A DNA stretch of 64,000 bases from Actinoplanes sp. NBC_00393 (GTDB taxonomy: Bacteria > Actinomycetota > Actinomycetes > Mycobacteriales > Micromonosporaceae), in NCBI RefSeq assembly GCF_036053395.1, contig NZ_CP107942.1:6900501-6964500 (forward strand), given 5' to 3'. The notes below the pieces were generated by a model. It searched no databases. It saw nothing but the letters and a program-made list of their open reading frames with translations, and was not told the DNA's origin. The translations under genes and the position numbers were made by a program. Below, piece by piece: positions 32,177 through 41,340 of the stretch (positions within the stretch are counted from its first letter, which is position 1; every line of letters begins with the position of its first letter).

Positions 32177-34063
32177 TCAGCGCTGATACCCGTCCTGGCC
32201 GGGCCCCTGCGGTCGGCCACCGTAGGTGCCGCCCGGCCGCTGTCCCGGGCCTTGCTGAGGCTCGCGCCCCTGCTGAGGTCCGCGCCCGCCACCGTCGTAG
32301 GCGCCGCCACCACCGCGGGGCTGCTGCCCCCGGCCGGGAGGCGGCTGCTGCCCACGACCCGGCGGTTGCTGCTGCGGACCGCGCGGGGGCTGCTGCTGCC
32401 CACGACCCGGTGGCTGCTGCTGCGGATTACGCGGGGGTTGCTGCTGCGGGCCACGAGCGGGCGGCTGCTGGCCGCCACGCCCGGGTTGCGGGCCACGCAC
32501 CGGCGGCGCCTGCGGGTTCCGGGCTGGGGCCTGCTGCGGGCCGCGCGGCTGCTGCGGGCCGCGAGCCGGCTGGCCACCTCCGGGCCGGCCGTACTGCGGG
32601 CCGCCACCGGGACCGCCGCCCGGACCCTTACCGCCGCCACCCGGACCGGCCGAACCGCCACCGGGGCCGACTGGGCCGCCACCGCCACCGGGGCCACCGC
32701 TGCCGGGACGAGCCGCACCGCCACCGGGACCGGCCGGGCCGTTGCCCTGGCCGCCGTAGACGCCGGTGCCGCGCTGCGCGCCGCCCGCCGCCGGGCCGGA
32801 CTGCGCGCCGCCGTACACCGGGCCGGGACGGCCGCCCGCGCCGCCGTAGGCGCCGGCTCGCTGGGGCAGGCCGCCGACGCCGATGAGTTCGGTCTCCGGG
32901 TCGGTGGTGTTCAGGCCGCTGGACAGGCTGTCCGAGTCGTTCACAGCCGCCTGCGGGGACTTGCGGAAGCGCATGATGCCGAAGACCCCGACGCCGACCA
33001 GGATCAGGCCGAGCGCGCCGACGCCGCCGACCATGTAGGTGACGTCGTCGAGGGTGAGGTCCGAGTACCACGAGTCGCCGCTGCCGTTCTGGCCGGACTT
33101 CTCGGAGATCTCGGCCACCGTGGTCGCCGGTGTGTACTGCCGGATGTTGTTGGCGGTCTCGGCGTCACCGTTCATGTCGGAGACGGTCAGGAAGGTCTTT
33201 CCGTCCGCGCTGTAGGTGATCGCCTCGCCGAACGGCTCGTTCGGCAGGCCGGTGGTGCGCGGCTGCGTCTTCAGCGCGCCGATCACGTCGCCGTTGGCGA
33301 CGTCCCACTCCAGGGCATCCGTGTACGTCCGGAGCGTCACCCGAGCCCCGCCGGGAGCCACCGCGCCGCCGGTGATCGTCTTATTGCCGATCCGGGCGAG
33401 CGTGTTGCCGGCCGTCTCGGTGGCGTTGATGTTGAGTTCCGCCACCCGCTTCATCGGGATGGGCTCGGAGTTCTTCGCCTTCAGCGGCTCCGTCGGCTGG
33501 TACACGTACGCCGGTTTGCCGATCTCCTTGGTCACGACGAGCGGCGTCCCGTCGCCGTTGAGCAGCAGCGCCTCGGCGTCGTGGGCGTCGCCCTCCGGGT
33601 AGCTCAGCCGGTGCAGCACCGGCTTCTTGCTGCCGCTGACCGGCATGCTCCAGAGCGCGATGCTCGGGCGCGGATCCGGGTCGGAGCCGCGGACGTCGTT
33701 GTCGCCGATGTCGGCGATCCACAGGGTGTCGCCGTCGGCGGAGAGGACCAGATCCTCCGGGTCGAGCGGGCCGGCGCCGCTGTAGTCCTGGTCGTCGACG
33801 ATCTTGCACTCCTGGTCCAGGAAGAAGATCTTCTTCTTGGCGTCGTCGGTGACGCTGTCGTTGACGACGACGTAGCCCTTGCTGGTCGCCACCATGCCGG
33901 AGATCTCGTCGATCCGCTTGTCGGTGATCTTGCAGAGCTTCTTGCCGGGCGTCGCTTTCGCGCTGACCGTCGCCGCTGGGGTCGGGTCCTCGGCGGACGC
34001 GCTGGAGGAACCGACCATCACCAGACCAAGACCCACGATGATCGGGAACACGAGACGCCGCAT
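32177..34063 (-). CDS. Exported propeller-like protein with one membrane helix and a Gly/Pro/Gln-rich tail
   Basis: A 628-residue protein. A signal peptide ends near SSASA (24). The extracellular domain (25-340) has repeating blades with motifs such as DPEDLVLSADGDTLWIAD and GEAITYSADGKTFLTVSD, resembling beta-propeller or esterase-like repeat domains. One transmembrane helix lies near 350-372, followed by basic FRKS. The cytoplasmic tail of about 250 residues is low-complexity Gly/Pro/Gln/Arg. Topology suggests an outside sensor or binding domain joined to a disordered inner tail. No family name is certain. Confidence 0.8.
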   Translation of the reverse strand: MRRLVFPIIVGLGLVMVGSSSASAEDPTPAATVSAKATPGKKLCKITDKRIDEISGMVATSKGYVVVNDSVTDDAKKKIFFLDQECKIVDDQDYSGAGPLDPEDLVLSADGDTLWIADIGDNDVRGSDPDPRPSIALWSMPVSGSKKPVLHRLSYPEGDAHDAEALLLNGDGTPLVVTKEIGKPAYVYQPTEPLKAKNSEPIPMKRVAELNINATETAGNTLARIGNKTITGGAVAPGGARVTLRTYTDALEWDVANGDVIGALKTQPRTTGLPNEPFGEAITYSADGKTFLTVSDMNGDAETANNIRQYTPATTVAEISEKSGQNGSGDSWYSDLTLDDVTYMVGGVGALGLILVGVGVFGIMRFRKSPQAAVNDSDSLSSGLNTTDPETELIGVGGLPQRAGAYGGAGGRPGPVYGGAQSGPAAGGAQRGTGVYGGQGNGPAGPGGGAARPGSGGPGGGGGPVGPGGGSAGPGGGGKGPGGGPGGGPQYGRPGGGQPARGPQQPRGPQQAPARNPQAPPVRGPQPGRGGQQPPARGPQQQPPRNPQQQPPGRGQQQPPRGPQQQPPGRGQQPPPGRGQQPRGGGGAYDGGGRGPQQGREPQQGPGQRPGGTYGGRPQGPGQDGYQR

Positions 34064-34134
34064 CCGAACAGTGTCGCATGCGGCGTCGCGTACCGGTATT
34101 ACGTGTGGATCAACGCTGGTGGAGCGCTCGATGG

Positions 34135-35547
34135 TCAGCAGCGGAAGTCGGCCAGCTCCGCGGCCAATTGCTCGTCCACCCGGACGCGCAGCTCGGTGCC
34201 GTCGTCCAGATGGCGTGACTGCAGCACCTGACCGGACCGGTGCACCCTGGCCACCAGTTCACCCCGGTCGTAGGGCACCAGGACGGTCAGCTCGACCGCC
34301 GGGCGGGGCAGCCGGTCGGCGATCGCCTTGTGCAGCTCGGCGATACCCGTACCGGAGCGGGCGGAGACGAAGACGGCATCCGGCCAGGTCCGCTTGAGCC
34401 GGAGTTTCGTCTCCTCGTCGGCGGCGTCGACCTTGTTGACCACCAGGAGCTCGGGAATCCGGTCGGCGCCGACCTCACCCAGCACCTCGCGGACCGCGCT
34501 GACCTGACCCTCCGGGTCCGGGTGGGCGCCGTCGACGACGTGCACCACCAGGTCGGCCCGGGCCACCTCCTCCAGGGTCGAGCGGAACGCCTCGACGATC
34601 TGGTGCGGCAGGTGCCGGACGAAACCGACGGTGTCGGAGAGGGTGAAGACCCGCCCGTCCTCCGCGGCTGTCCGCCGGGTGGTCGGGTCCAGCGTGGCGA
34701 AGAGCGCGTTCTCCACCAGCACGCCCGCCTGGGTCAGGCGGTTGAGCAGGCTGGACTTGCCGGCGTTGGTGTAACCGGCGATCGCCACGGCGGGGACACC
34801 GCTCGCGGCACGGCGGGAGCGCTTGGTCTCCCGTACCGTCTTCATGGCCTTGATCTCGCGCCGCAGTTTCGCGATGCGGGTGTTGATCCGCCGGCGGTCG
34901 GTCTCCAGCTTGGTCTCACCGGGACCACGCGTGCCGACGCCACCGCCGCCCGAACCGCCACCCGCGCCACCGCCCTGCCGGGACAGCGACTCACCCCAAC
35001 CACGCAGACGGGGCAGCAGGTATTGCAGCTGGGCCAGCTCGACCTGCGCCTTACCCTCGCGGCTCTTGGCGTGCTGGGCGAAGATGTCCAGGATCAGAGC
35101 GGTCCGGTCGACCACCTTGACCTTGATCTGCTGCTCCAGGTTGCGCAGCTGGGACGGGGACAGCTCGCCGTCACAGATGACGGTGTCGGCGCCGCTGCTC
35201 ACGACCACGTCGCGGAGCTCGTCGACCTTGCCCCGGCCGATGAAGGTGGCCGCGTCGGGCTGCTTGCGGCGCTGGATCAGGCCCTCGAGGACCTGGGAAC
35301 CGGCCGTCTCGGCGAGGGCGGCCAGCTCGGTGAGTGAATTGTCGGCGTCCTCGACGCTGCCCTCGGTCCAGACGCCGACCAGCACGACCCGCTCGAGTCG
35401 CAGCTGTCGGTACTCGACCTCGGTGATATCGGTCAGCTCGGTGGAAAGACCCGCCACCCGCCTGAGCGAGTGCCGCTCCTCGAGCTCGAGCTCCCCGGTA
35501 GTGGGATCAAGCTCGTCAAGGACGGGTGTCTGGTACGTGTTTCGCAA
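34135..35547 (-). CDS. hflX: Ribosome-associated GTPase HflX
   Basis: A 470-residue HflX. The N-terminal HflX domain leads through a Gly-rich linker (about 193-204) to the GTPase domain, with G1 GYTNAGKSS (258-266), switch LFATLDPTTR, G3 DTVGF and G4 NKVD. HflX splits stalled ribosomes after stress. TTG 35547 is preceded by GGAGGAGG at a 6-base spacing. The long open frame upstream is antisense to malic enzyme and not coding. Confidence 0.95.
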   Translation of the reverse strand: MRNTYQTPVLDELDPTTGELELEERHSLRRVAGLSTELTDITEVEYRQLRLERVVLVGVWTEGSVEDADNSLTELAALAETAGSQVLEGLIQRRKQPDAATFIGRGKVDELRDVVVSSGADTVICDGELSPSQLRNLEQQIKVKVVDRTALILDIFAQHAKSREGKAQVELAQLQYLLPRLRGWGESLSRQGGGAGGGSGGGGVGTRGPGETKLETDRRRINTRIAKLRREIKAMKTVRETKRSRRAASGVPAVAIAGYTNAGKSSLLNRLTQAGVLVENALFATLDPTTRRTAAEDGRVFTLSDTVGFVRHLPHQIVEAFRSTLEEVARADLVVHVVDGAHPDPEGQVSAVREVLGEVGADRIPELLVVNKVDAADEETKLRLKRTWPDAVFVSARSGTGIAELHKAIADRLPRPAVELTVLVPYDRGELVARVHRSGQVLQSRHLDDGTELRVRVDEQLAAELADFRC

Positions 35548-35696
35548 AAGTGACCTCCTCCGCCCGATCGTGGCATGTCCCGTCGGGCGGCGCATCCACA
35601 TAACTGGGCTAACTCACTAGTAACCACCGCGGGCGAATCGACTATTCCGCAAGAGCGACAATGCGGAGACCACCCACCAACGTCGGAGGGAACACC

Positions 35697-37157
35697 GTGG
35701 TGACCACCCGCCTGCCGAGCGCAGGATTCTCGATCACGATTCGCATCGCTGTTACCGCGGACGCCTCGTCCATCGGCCGGCTCACCACCTGTGTGGGTGA
35801 GGCCGGAGCGATCGTGACGGCACTGGACGTGGTGGACTCCGACCCCACCCACGTGCTCGTCGACCTCACCTGTGACACCGCGGACGCCGCGCACGCCGAC
35901 CAGGTGGTCAAGCAGCTCGAGGACCAGGACGGCGTGGACGTCCGCAAGGTCTCCGACCGGACCTTCCTGCTGCACCTGGGCGGCAAGATCGAGGTGTCGT
36001 CGAAGGTCGCGCTGCGTAACCGGGACGAGCTGTCCCGGGCCTACACGCCGGGTGTGGCCCGGGTCTGCATGGCGATCGCCGAGAACCCGGCCGACGCCCG
36101 CCGCCTCACCATCAAGCGGAACACCGTCGCGGTGGTCAGCGACGGCTCGGCGGTGCTCGGGCTGGGCAACATCGGGCCGGCCGCGGCGATGCCGGTGATG
36201 GAGGGCAAGGCCGCGCTGTTCAAGCGGTTCGGCGGCGTGGACGCCTGGCCGGTGGTCCTGGACACCCAGGACACCGACGAGATCGTGAACATCGTCCGGG
36301 CGATCGCGCCCGCCTACGGCGGCATCAACCTGGAGGACATCGCGGCGCCGCGGTGCTTCGAGATCGAGGCGCGACTGCGGGAGCTGCTGGACATCCCGGT
36401 CTTCCACGACGACCAGCACGGCACCGCGATCTGTGTGCTGGCCGCGCTCACCAACGCGCTGCGCGTGGTGGGCAAGCGGATGCAGGACGTCAAGGTGGTC
36501 GTCTCCGGCGCCGGCGCCGCCGGCACGGCGATCATGAAGCTGCTGCTGCGGCAGGGTGTGGGCGACATCATCGCGTACGACCGGAAGGGCGCCCTGCACC
36601 GCGGGATGCCGGACATGTCGGAGACCTGGCAGTGGCTGGCCGACAACACGAACAAGGCGAACTACTCCGGCGACCTGCCCGGCGCGATCGCCGGCGCGGA
36701 CGTCTTCATCGGGGTCAGCGCGCCCAACCTGCTCACCGGCGACGACATCGCCCGGATGGCCGAGAAGTCGATCGTGTTCGCACTGGCCAACCCGGACCCG
36801 GAGGTCGACCCGCGGGAGGCCCGCAAGCACGCCGCCGTGGTGGCGACCGGCCGGTCGGACCAGCCCAACCAGATCAACAACGTGCTGGCCTTCCCCGGCG
36901 TGTTCCGCGGCATGCTGGACGTCAGCGCCGAGGAGTTCACCGAGGAGATGGCCCTCGCCGCGGCCCGGGCCATCGCGGACGTGGTCGGCGAGGACAAGCT
37001 CAACCCGACCGTGATCATCCCGAGCGTCTTCGACCAGCGGGTGACGCCGGCCGTGGCCGCCGCGATCCGGGCCGCGGTCAAGGGCGTGCCGGCGCCGACC
37101 AACCCGTCGGCGGCCCCGGAGTCCGAGCTCGACCAGGCTCCGGAGGGCGTCTTCTAG
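35697..37157 (+). CDS. NAD-dependent malic enzyme with N-terminal ACT-like domain
   Basis: A 486-residue oxidative decarboxylase (malate to pyruvate and CO2). Residues 1-80 form an ACT-like regulatory domain. The catalytic part has the YTPGVARVC motif, the catalytic Lys in [18 protein letters not shown], metal ligands in FHDDQHGTA, and the nucleotide fold [13 protein letters not shown]. Ending in FALANPDPE, it matches the bacterial type. GTG 35697 or 35700 follows GGAGG. Its stop overlaps the convergent phosphodiesterase gene by CTAG. Confidence 0.93.
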   Translation: MVTTRLPSAGFSITIRIAVTADASSIGRLTTCVGEAGAIVTALDVVDSDPTHVLVDLTCDTADAAHADQVVKQLEDQDGVDVRKVSDRTFLLHLGGKIEVSSKVALRNRDELSRAYTPGVARVCMAIAENPADARRLTIKRNTVAVVSDGSAVLGLGNIGPAAAMPVMEGKAALFKRFGGVDAWPVVLDTQDTDEIVNIVRAIAPAYGGINLEDIAAPRCFEIEARLRELLDIPVFHDDQHGTAICVLAALTNALRVVGKRMQDVKVVVSGAGAAGTAIMKLLLRQGVGDIIAYDRKGALHRGMPDMSETWQWLADNTNKANYSGDLPGAIAGADVFIGVSAPNLLTGDDIARMAEKSIVFALANPDPEVDPREARKHAAVVATGRSDQPNQINNVLAFPGVFRGMLDVSAEEFTEEMALAAARAIADVVGEDKLNPTVIIPSVFDQRVTPAVAAAIRAAVKGVPAPTNPSAAPESELDQAPEGVF

Positions 37158-37876
37158 GCGTTGGCCCAGCCGGTGAGCTCGCCGACGTGGTCGGTGATCA
37201 GGCCGGCCACCCCGGCGTCCACCAGCGGACGCCATCGCGCCATGTCGTTCGGGGTCCAGGGCATCACCTGGACCCCGGCCTCGGCCAGTCCGGCCATCGT
37301 CTCCGGCCGGGCCAGGACATCCTCGAGGTCCGGATTGCAGTAGGCCACGCCGAGCTCCTGACAGGCGGCCACGGTCTCCGCGTCGAATCGGAAGAGCAAC
37401 AGCCCGAGGCGTACGCCGGGGACGAGCCCGCGCACCTTGCGGATCACGTCGGCGTCGAAGCTCTGGATGACCGAACGGTCCAGCAGGTCCCGCTCGGCGA
37501 GCTGGGCGACGATCGTCTTGACCTCGTCCAGCGTGGCCGGCGGCTTGATCTCGACGAGCAGCTCGGCCGGGCCGGCGGCCAGCAGGTCCAGCGTCTCGGC
37601 CAGCGTCGGCACCCGCAGACCGGCGAACCCGGCGCCGAACCACGAGCCCGCGTCCAGGGCCGCGATCTCGGCATGGCTGAGGTCCCAGACGCGGCCCACG
37701 CCGGAGGTCGTGCGATTGACCGTCCGGTCGTGGATCACCACGGGTACGCCGTCGCGGGTGACCCGGACGTCGAACTCGACGAAGGTCGCCCCGGCCCGCA
37801 GCGCGGCGTCGAAGGCGGGCAGCGTGTTCTCCGGCGCCACCGTCGAGTAACCGCGGTGCGCGACGCGGTGCAGCAT
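37154..37876 (-). CDS. Glycerophosphodiester phosphodiesterase
   Basis: A 240-residue cytoplasmic GDPD-family enzyme. Catalytic HRGYS and PENT motifs at the N-terminus are followed by EFDVRVTRDG and VVIHD (metal and acid/base residues) and EIKPP. It cleaves glycerophosphodiesters to glycerol 3-phosphate and an alcohol. ATG 37876 shares one base with the dapF stop (TGATG), so it is last in a miaA-dapF-GDPD operon. The longer frame runs into dapF and is not used. Confidence 0.93.
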   Translation of the reverse strand: MLHRVAHRGYSTVAPENTLPAFDAALRAGATFVEFDVRVTRDGVPVVIHDRTVNRTTSGVGRVWDLSHAEIAALDAGSWFGAGFAGLRVPTLAETLDLLAAGPAELLVEIKPPATLDEVKTIVAQLAERDLLDRSVIQSFDADVIRKVRGLVPGVRLGLLLFRFDAETVAACQELGVAYCNPDLEDVLARPETMAGLAEAGVQVMPWTPNDMARWRPLVDAGVAGLITDHVGELTGWANA

Positions 37877-38718
37877 CAAAGCACCTCGCCGGTCGCCACC
37901 AGCACCGCCGGGCCCTCCAGCCACCAGGCGCCGTCGGCGTCGTGGGTCACGACGAGCCGGCCACCGGGCAGGTCCACGGCGATCGAACCGGCCGCCAGGC
38001 CCGTGTCGCGCAGCGCCACCGCGCCGACCGCCAGGGCGCCGGTGCCGCAGGAGAGGGTCTCGCCGGAGCCGCGCTCGTGCACCCGCATCCGGACGTGCCC
38101 GTCCACGCCGTCGACCGGCTCGGCCGGCTCGACGAACTCGACGTTCACCCCGGCGGGGAAGACCGCGGGGTCGTGACCGGGCGCCCGGGTCAGGTCGAGG
38201 CCGGCCAGCGCCACCCCGTCGTGCAGGTTGCAGACCAGATGGGGGTTGCCGCAGTCCACCGCGACTCCGGGGACGGTCAGGGCTCCGATGGTCGCGGTGC
38301 TTCCCGCGTACACCCGAGGGGTTGTCATCCGCACCCGGATGGTCTCCTCCCGCACCTGAGCGACCATGATCCCGGCCCGGGTCGCCACCGGCAGGCCCTC
38401 CGGGCCGGGCGTGGCGAGCCCGTTACTGACCAGGTAATGGGTGAAGACGCGGACGCCGTTGCCGCACATCTCGGCGATCGAACCGTCGCTGTTCCAGTAG
38501 TCCATGAACCACTCGGCCTCGCCGGCCTGCCCGGCGGCCTCCGGGTGCTTGGCGCTGCGCACCACCCGCAGCACGCCGTCGCCACCGATCCCCCGGCGCC
38601 GGTCGCAGAGCGCCGCCACCCGCTCGGGTGTCAGCTCCAGCTCACCGTCGGGGTCGGGGAGGATGACGAAGTCGTTGCCGGTTCCATGGCCCTTGGTAAA
38701 ACGCACGCGGACAATCAT
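37876..38718 (-). CDS. dapF: Diaminopimelate epimerase
   Basis: DapF interconverts LL- and meso-diaminopimelate for lysine and peptidoglycan synthesis. The 280-residue chain carries the paired catalytic cysteines, C85 in EMCGNGVR and C224 in LSCGTGA. The N-terminal GHGTGNDFV is also diagnostic. ATG 38718 overlaps the miaA stop (ATGA), indicating coupling. The longer open frame upstream lies inside miaA in another frame. Confidence 0.96.
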   Translation of the reverse strand: MIVRVRFTKGHGTGNDFVILPDPDGELELTPERVAALCDRRRGIGGDGVLRVVRSAKHPEAAGQAGEAEWFMDYWNSDGSIAEMCGNGVRVFTHYLVSNGLATPGPEGLPVATRAGIMVAQVREETIRVRMTTPRVYAGSTATIGALTVPGVAVDCGNPHLVCNLHDGVALAGLDLTRAPGHDPAVFPAGVNVEFVEPAEPVDGVDGHVRMRVHERGSGETLSCGTGALAVGAVALRDTGLAAGSIAVDLPGGRLVVTHDADGAWWLEGPAVLVATGEVL

Positions 38719-39638
38719 CGCGCAAGCGCGAGACCGTCCGCCACGAGCGTCGGGGAGGCGCCGTCCAGCCAGGTGATCGAGGAATCGCGGCGGAACCAGG
38801 AGCGTTGCCGGCGGACGAAGCGGCGGGTGCCCCGGACCGTGTCGGCCTTCGCCTCGTCCTCGGTGAGCTCGCCGTCGATCTGGGCCAGGGCCTGCTGGTA
38901 GCCGAGGGCCCGGGAGGCGGTCCGGCCGTCCCGGATGCCGTCCAGCCCGCGCACCTCGTCGATCAGCCCGGCCGCCCACATCAGGCCGACCCGCTGCTCG
39001 ATCCGCTCGTCCAGCTCGGCGGTGTCGCGGTCGACACCGATCTGGAGCGCGTCGTAGACGGGTTTCGGGTCCGGCAGCGCCGCGGTGAACGGCTGCCCGG
39101 TCAGCTCGATCACCTCGAGCGCGCGGACGATCCGGCGGCCGTTGGAGGGCAGGATCTTCGCGGCCGCGTCCGGATCCCGCTCCCGCAGGCGCTCGTGCAG
39201 CGCTGCCGGTCCGATCTCGGTCAGCTCGCCCTCCAGGCGCGCCCGGACCGCCGGATCGGTGCCCGGGAAGTCGAAGTCCTCCAGCACCGCCCGTACGTAC
39301 AGACCGGAACCACCGACCAGCAGCGGCACCCGCCCGCGGCCGAGGATGTCGTCGATCGCCGCCCGGGCCAGCCGCTGGTACTCGGCGACGGCCGCCGGTT
39401 CGGTGACGTCCCAGATGTCGAGCAGATGATGCGGCACGCCCTCGCGCTCGGCGAGCGTCAGCTTGGCGGTCCCGATGTCCATCCCCCGGTAGAGCTGCAT
39501 CGAGTCGGCGTTGACCACCTCGCCGCCCAGCTCGTGCGCGAGCGAAATGCTCAGCGCGGACTTGCCGGCCGCGGTGGGGCCGACGACGGTGACCACGCGG
39601 GGACCTGTCCGGAACGGCACGGGCCAACCGTAGGACAC
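38715..39638 (-). CDS. miaA: tRNA dimethylallyltransferase MiaA
   Basis: MiaA adds a dimethylallyl group to A37 of tRNAs. The 307-residue protein has the P-loop GPTAAGKS (20-27), DSMQLYRGMDIGTAK, VGGSGLYVRA and the C-terminal FVRRQRSWFRRD motif. GTG 39638 is used, but a GTG seven codons later is also possible. It is the first gene of the miaA-dapF-GDPD operon. The MiaB enzyme that modifies the same base lies at 57.4 kb. Confidence 0.95.
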   Translation of the reverse strand: MSYGWPVPFRTGPRVVTVVGPTAAGKSALSISLAHELGGEVVNADSMQLYRGMDIGTAKLTLAEREGVPHHLLDIWDVTEPAAVAEYQRLARAAIDDILGRGRVPLLVGGSGLYVRAVLEDFDFPGTDPAVRARLEGELTEIGPAALHERLRERDPDAAAKILPSNGRRIVRALEVIELTGQPFTAALPDPKPVYDALQIGVDRDTAELDERIEQRVGLMWAAGLIDEVRGLDGIRDGRTASRALGYQQALAQIDGELTEDEAKADTVRGTRRFVRRQRSWFRRDSSITWLDGASPTLVADGLALAR

Positions 39639-39799
39639 CGTTGTGTCACGGTCGTCGGCGGGAGCTTTCCCCTAACCGGGTTGGACCTGTGACAATGCGC
39701 GAGAAAGAATGCCGGTGGGAAGATTGCATTCAACTGTGCTGTGGCGGTGGCCACGGGCCCGACCGGGTCCGATGACGCCGGGAGAACGAGGATGAGCTC

Positions 39800-41008
39800 A
39801 TGAACGACTGGACGGCCTTCGGGCGCGTGGATGCCGACGGCACCGTGTACGTGAAGACCGCCGAGGGCGACCGGGTGGTCGGCTCCTGGCAGGCGGGCAC
39901 GCCGGAGGAAGGGCTGGCTCACTTCGCCCGGCGCTTCGACGACCTGGTCACCGAGGTCGACCTCGTCGAGGCTCGCCTCAAGTCCGGCGCGGCCGACGCC
40001 TCGCACTCGCTGAGCAGTGTCAAGCGGCTCCGCACCCAGCTCGACGAGGCCCACGTGGTGGGTGACATCGACGGTCTGGCGGCCCGGCTGGAGCGGCTCG
40101 CCGGTCTGGCCGAGGAGAAGGCCGGGGAGGCCCGGGCGGCCCGCGAGGTGGCCCGGACCGAGGCGCTCGCGCGCAAGACCGCCCTGGTCGAGGAGGCGGA
40201 GAAGATCGCCAACGAGGCGACCGGCTGGAAGTCGGCCGGCGACCGCCTCAAGGAGATCCTCGACGAGTGGAAGACCATCCGCGGCGTCGACAAGAAGACC
40301 GACGGCGAGCTGTGGAAGCGGTTCGCGGCCGCCCGGGACGGCTTCACCCGCCGCCGCGGCGCGCACTTCGCCACCCTCGACGGCCAGCGCAAGCAGGCCC
40401 AGACGGCCAAGGAAGAGCTGGTCAAGGAGGCGGAGAGCCTGTCCGACTCGACCGAGTGGTCGAGCACGGCGAACCGGCTCAAGGAGCTGATGACCGAGTG
40501 GAAGGCGGCGCCGCGCGCCGCCAAGGAGGCCGAGCAGCGCCTCTGGGAACGCTTCCGGGCCGCTCAGGACGCCTTCTTCACCCGGCGCAGCGAGGTCTTC
40601 TCCGCCCGCGACGCGGAGTACCAGGGGAACCTGGAGAAGAAGCAGGCCATCCTCGCCGAGATCGAGGCGCTCGACGTCGACGCCGACCCGCGGGGCGCGC
40701 AGAACAAGCTGCGTGACGCCCAGGCGGCCTGGCACGACGCCGGCCGGGTGCCGCGCGAGTCGGCCGCCTCGCTGGACCGCCGCTGGCGGAACGCCGAGGA
40801 GCGGATCCGGGTGGCGATGGACTCGGCGTGGCGCAAGACCAGCCCGCAGGACAACCCGCTGCTGCGCCAGATGCGCGAGCAGGTCGCCGAGGCCGAGCAG
40901 CGGCTGGCCCGGGCACAGGCCGCCGGGGACGCCCGCCGGGTCAAGGAGGCGGAGCAGGCGCTCGCCTCCAAGAAGCAGTTCCTGGCCCTGGCCGAACAGG
41001 CGAGCTGA
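39800..41008 (+). CDS. DUF349 domain protein
   Basis: A 402-residue, highly charged helical protein with at least three DUF349 repeats (roughly 140-210, 215-280 and 285-350). Typical elements are WKTIRGVDKKTDGELWKRF and WKAAPRAAKEAEQRLWERF. The family is widespread in actinobacteria and its function is not settled. It is monocistronic, followed by a strong hairpin terminator. Coiled-coil content suggests a scaffold role. Confidence 0.9.
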   Translation: MNDWTAFGRVDADGTVYVKTAEGDRVVGSWQAGTPEEGLAHFARRFDDLVTEVDLVEARLKSGAADASHSLSSVKRLRTQLDEAHVVGDIDGLAARLERLAGLAEEKAGEARAAREVARTEALARKTALVEEAEKIANEATGWKSAGDRLKEILDEWKTIRGVDKKTDGELWKRFAAARDGFTRRRGAHFATLDGQRKQAQTAKEELVKEAESLSDSTEWSSTANRLKELMTEWKAAPRAAKEAEQRLWERFRAAQDAFFTRRSEVFSARDAEYQGNLEKKQAILAEIEALDVDADPRGAQNKLRDAQAAWHDAGRVPRESAASLDRRWRNAEERIRVAMDSAWRKTSPQDNPLLRQMREQVAEAEQRLARAQAAGDARRVKEAEQALASKKQFLALAEQAS

Positions 41009-41027
41009 GTACAACACGTTCGGAGGA

Positions 41028-41060
41028 GCGGGGCGGCGGACCACTGGTCCGTCGCCCCGC
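41028..41060 (+). terminator. Hairpin terminator after the DUF349 gene
   Basis: GCGGGGCGGCGGAC and GTCCGTCGCCCCGC pair over 14 bp (one G-T wobble) with a CACTG loop, followed by TTCTTTCGTTCT. This is an intrinsic terminator with a T-rich tail. Confidence 0.85.
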
Positions 41061-41070
41061 TTCTTTCGTT

Positions 41071-41103
41071 CTCCATTGGATCTCAATTCGCTCTCCATTG
41101 GAG
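41071..41103. promoter_or_regulatory. Twin operator-like palindromes upstream of the SCO252x operon
   Basis: CTCCATTGGA occurs at 41071-41080 and again at 41093-41102. The second copy is the full palindrome CTCCA-T-TGGAG, while the first keeps TCCA-T-TGGA. The copies are 22 bases apart, about two helical turns. They lie between the DUF349 terminator and the SCO2524-family gene, in a 280-base region with no other gene. Confidence 0.45.
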
Positions 41104-41340
41104 GGTTGGATCGACTTCGCCCCGCTCGTGACGCTACTTTTGAGCGCCTGCGAGGTTGATAGCTTGACGGGTGCGACATCATGAGGGAGTCAGCGCGGAT
41201 CGGGCGGCCATCGACCGAACAGGATGTCCGTTGATCCGGCTTCGCGGCACGCCGGGCGGCCGAGGCCCCCTCGGCGCAGCCGGTGAGCCGCGGGCATCTG
41301 TCGCCCTCGGGCCCGTCTGCGGAGATGGTGGTGTGCACCG

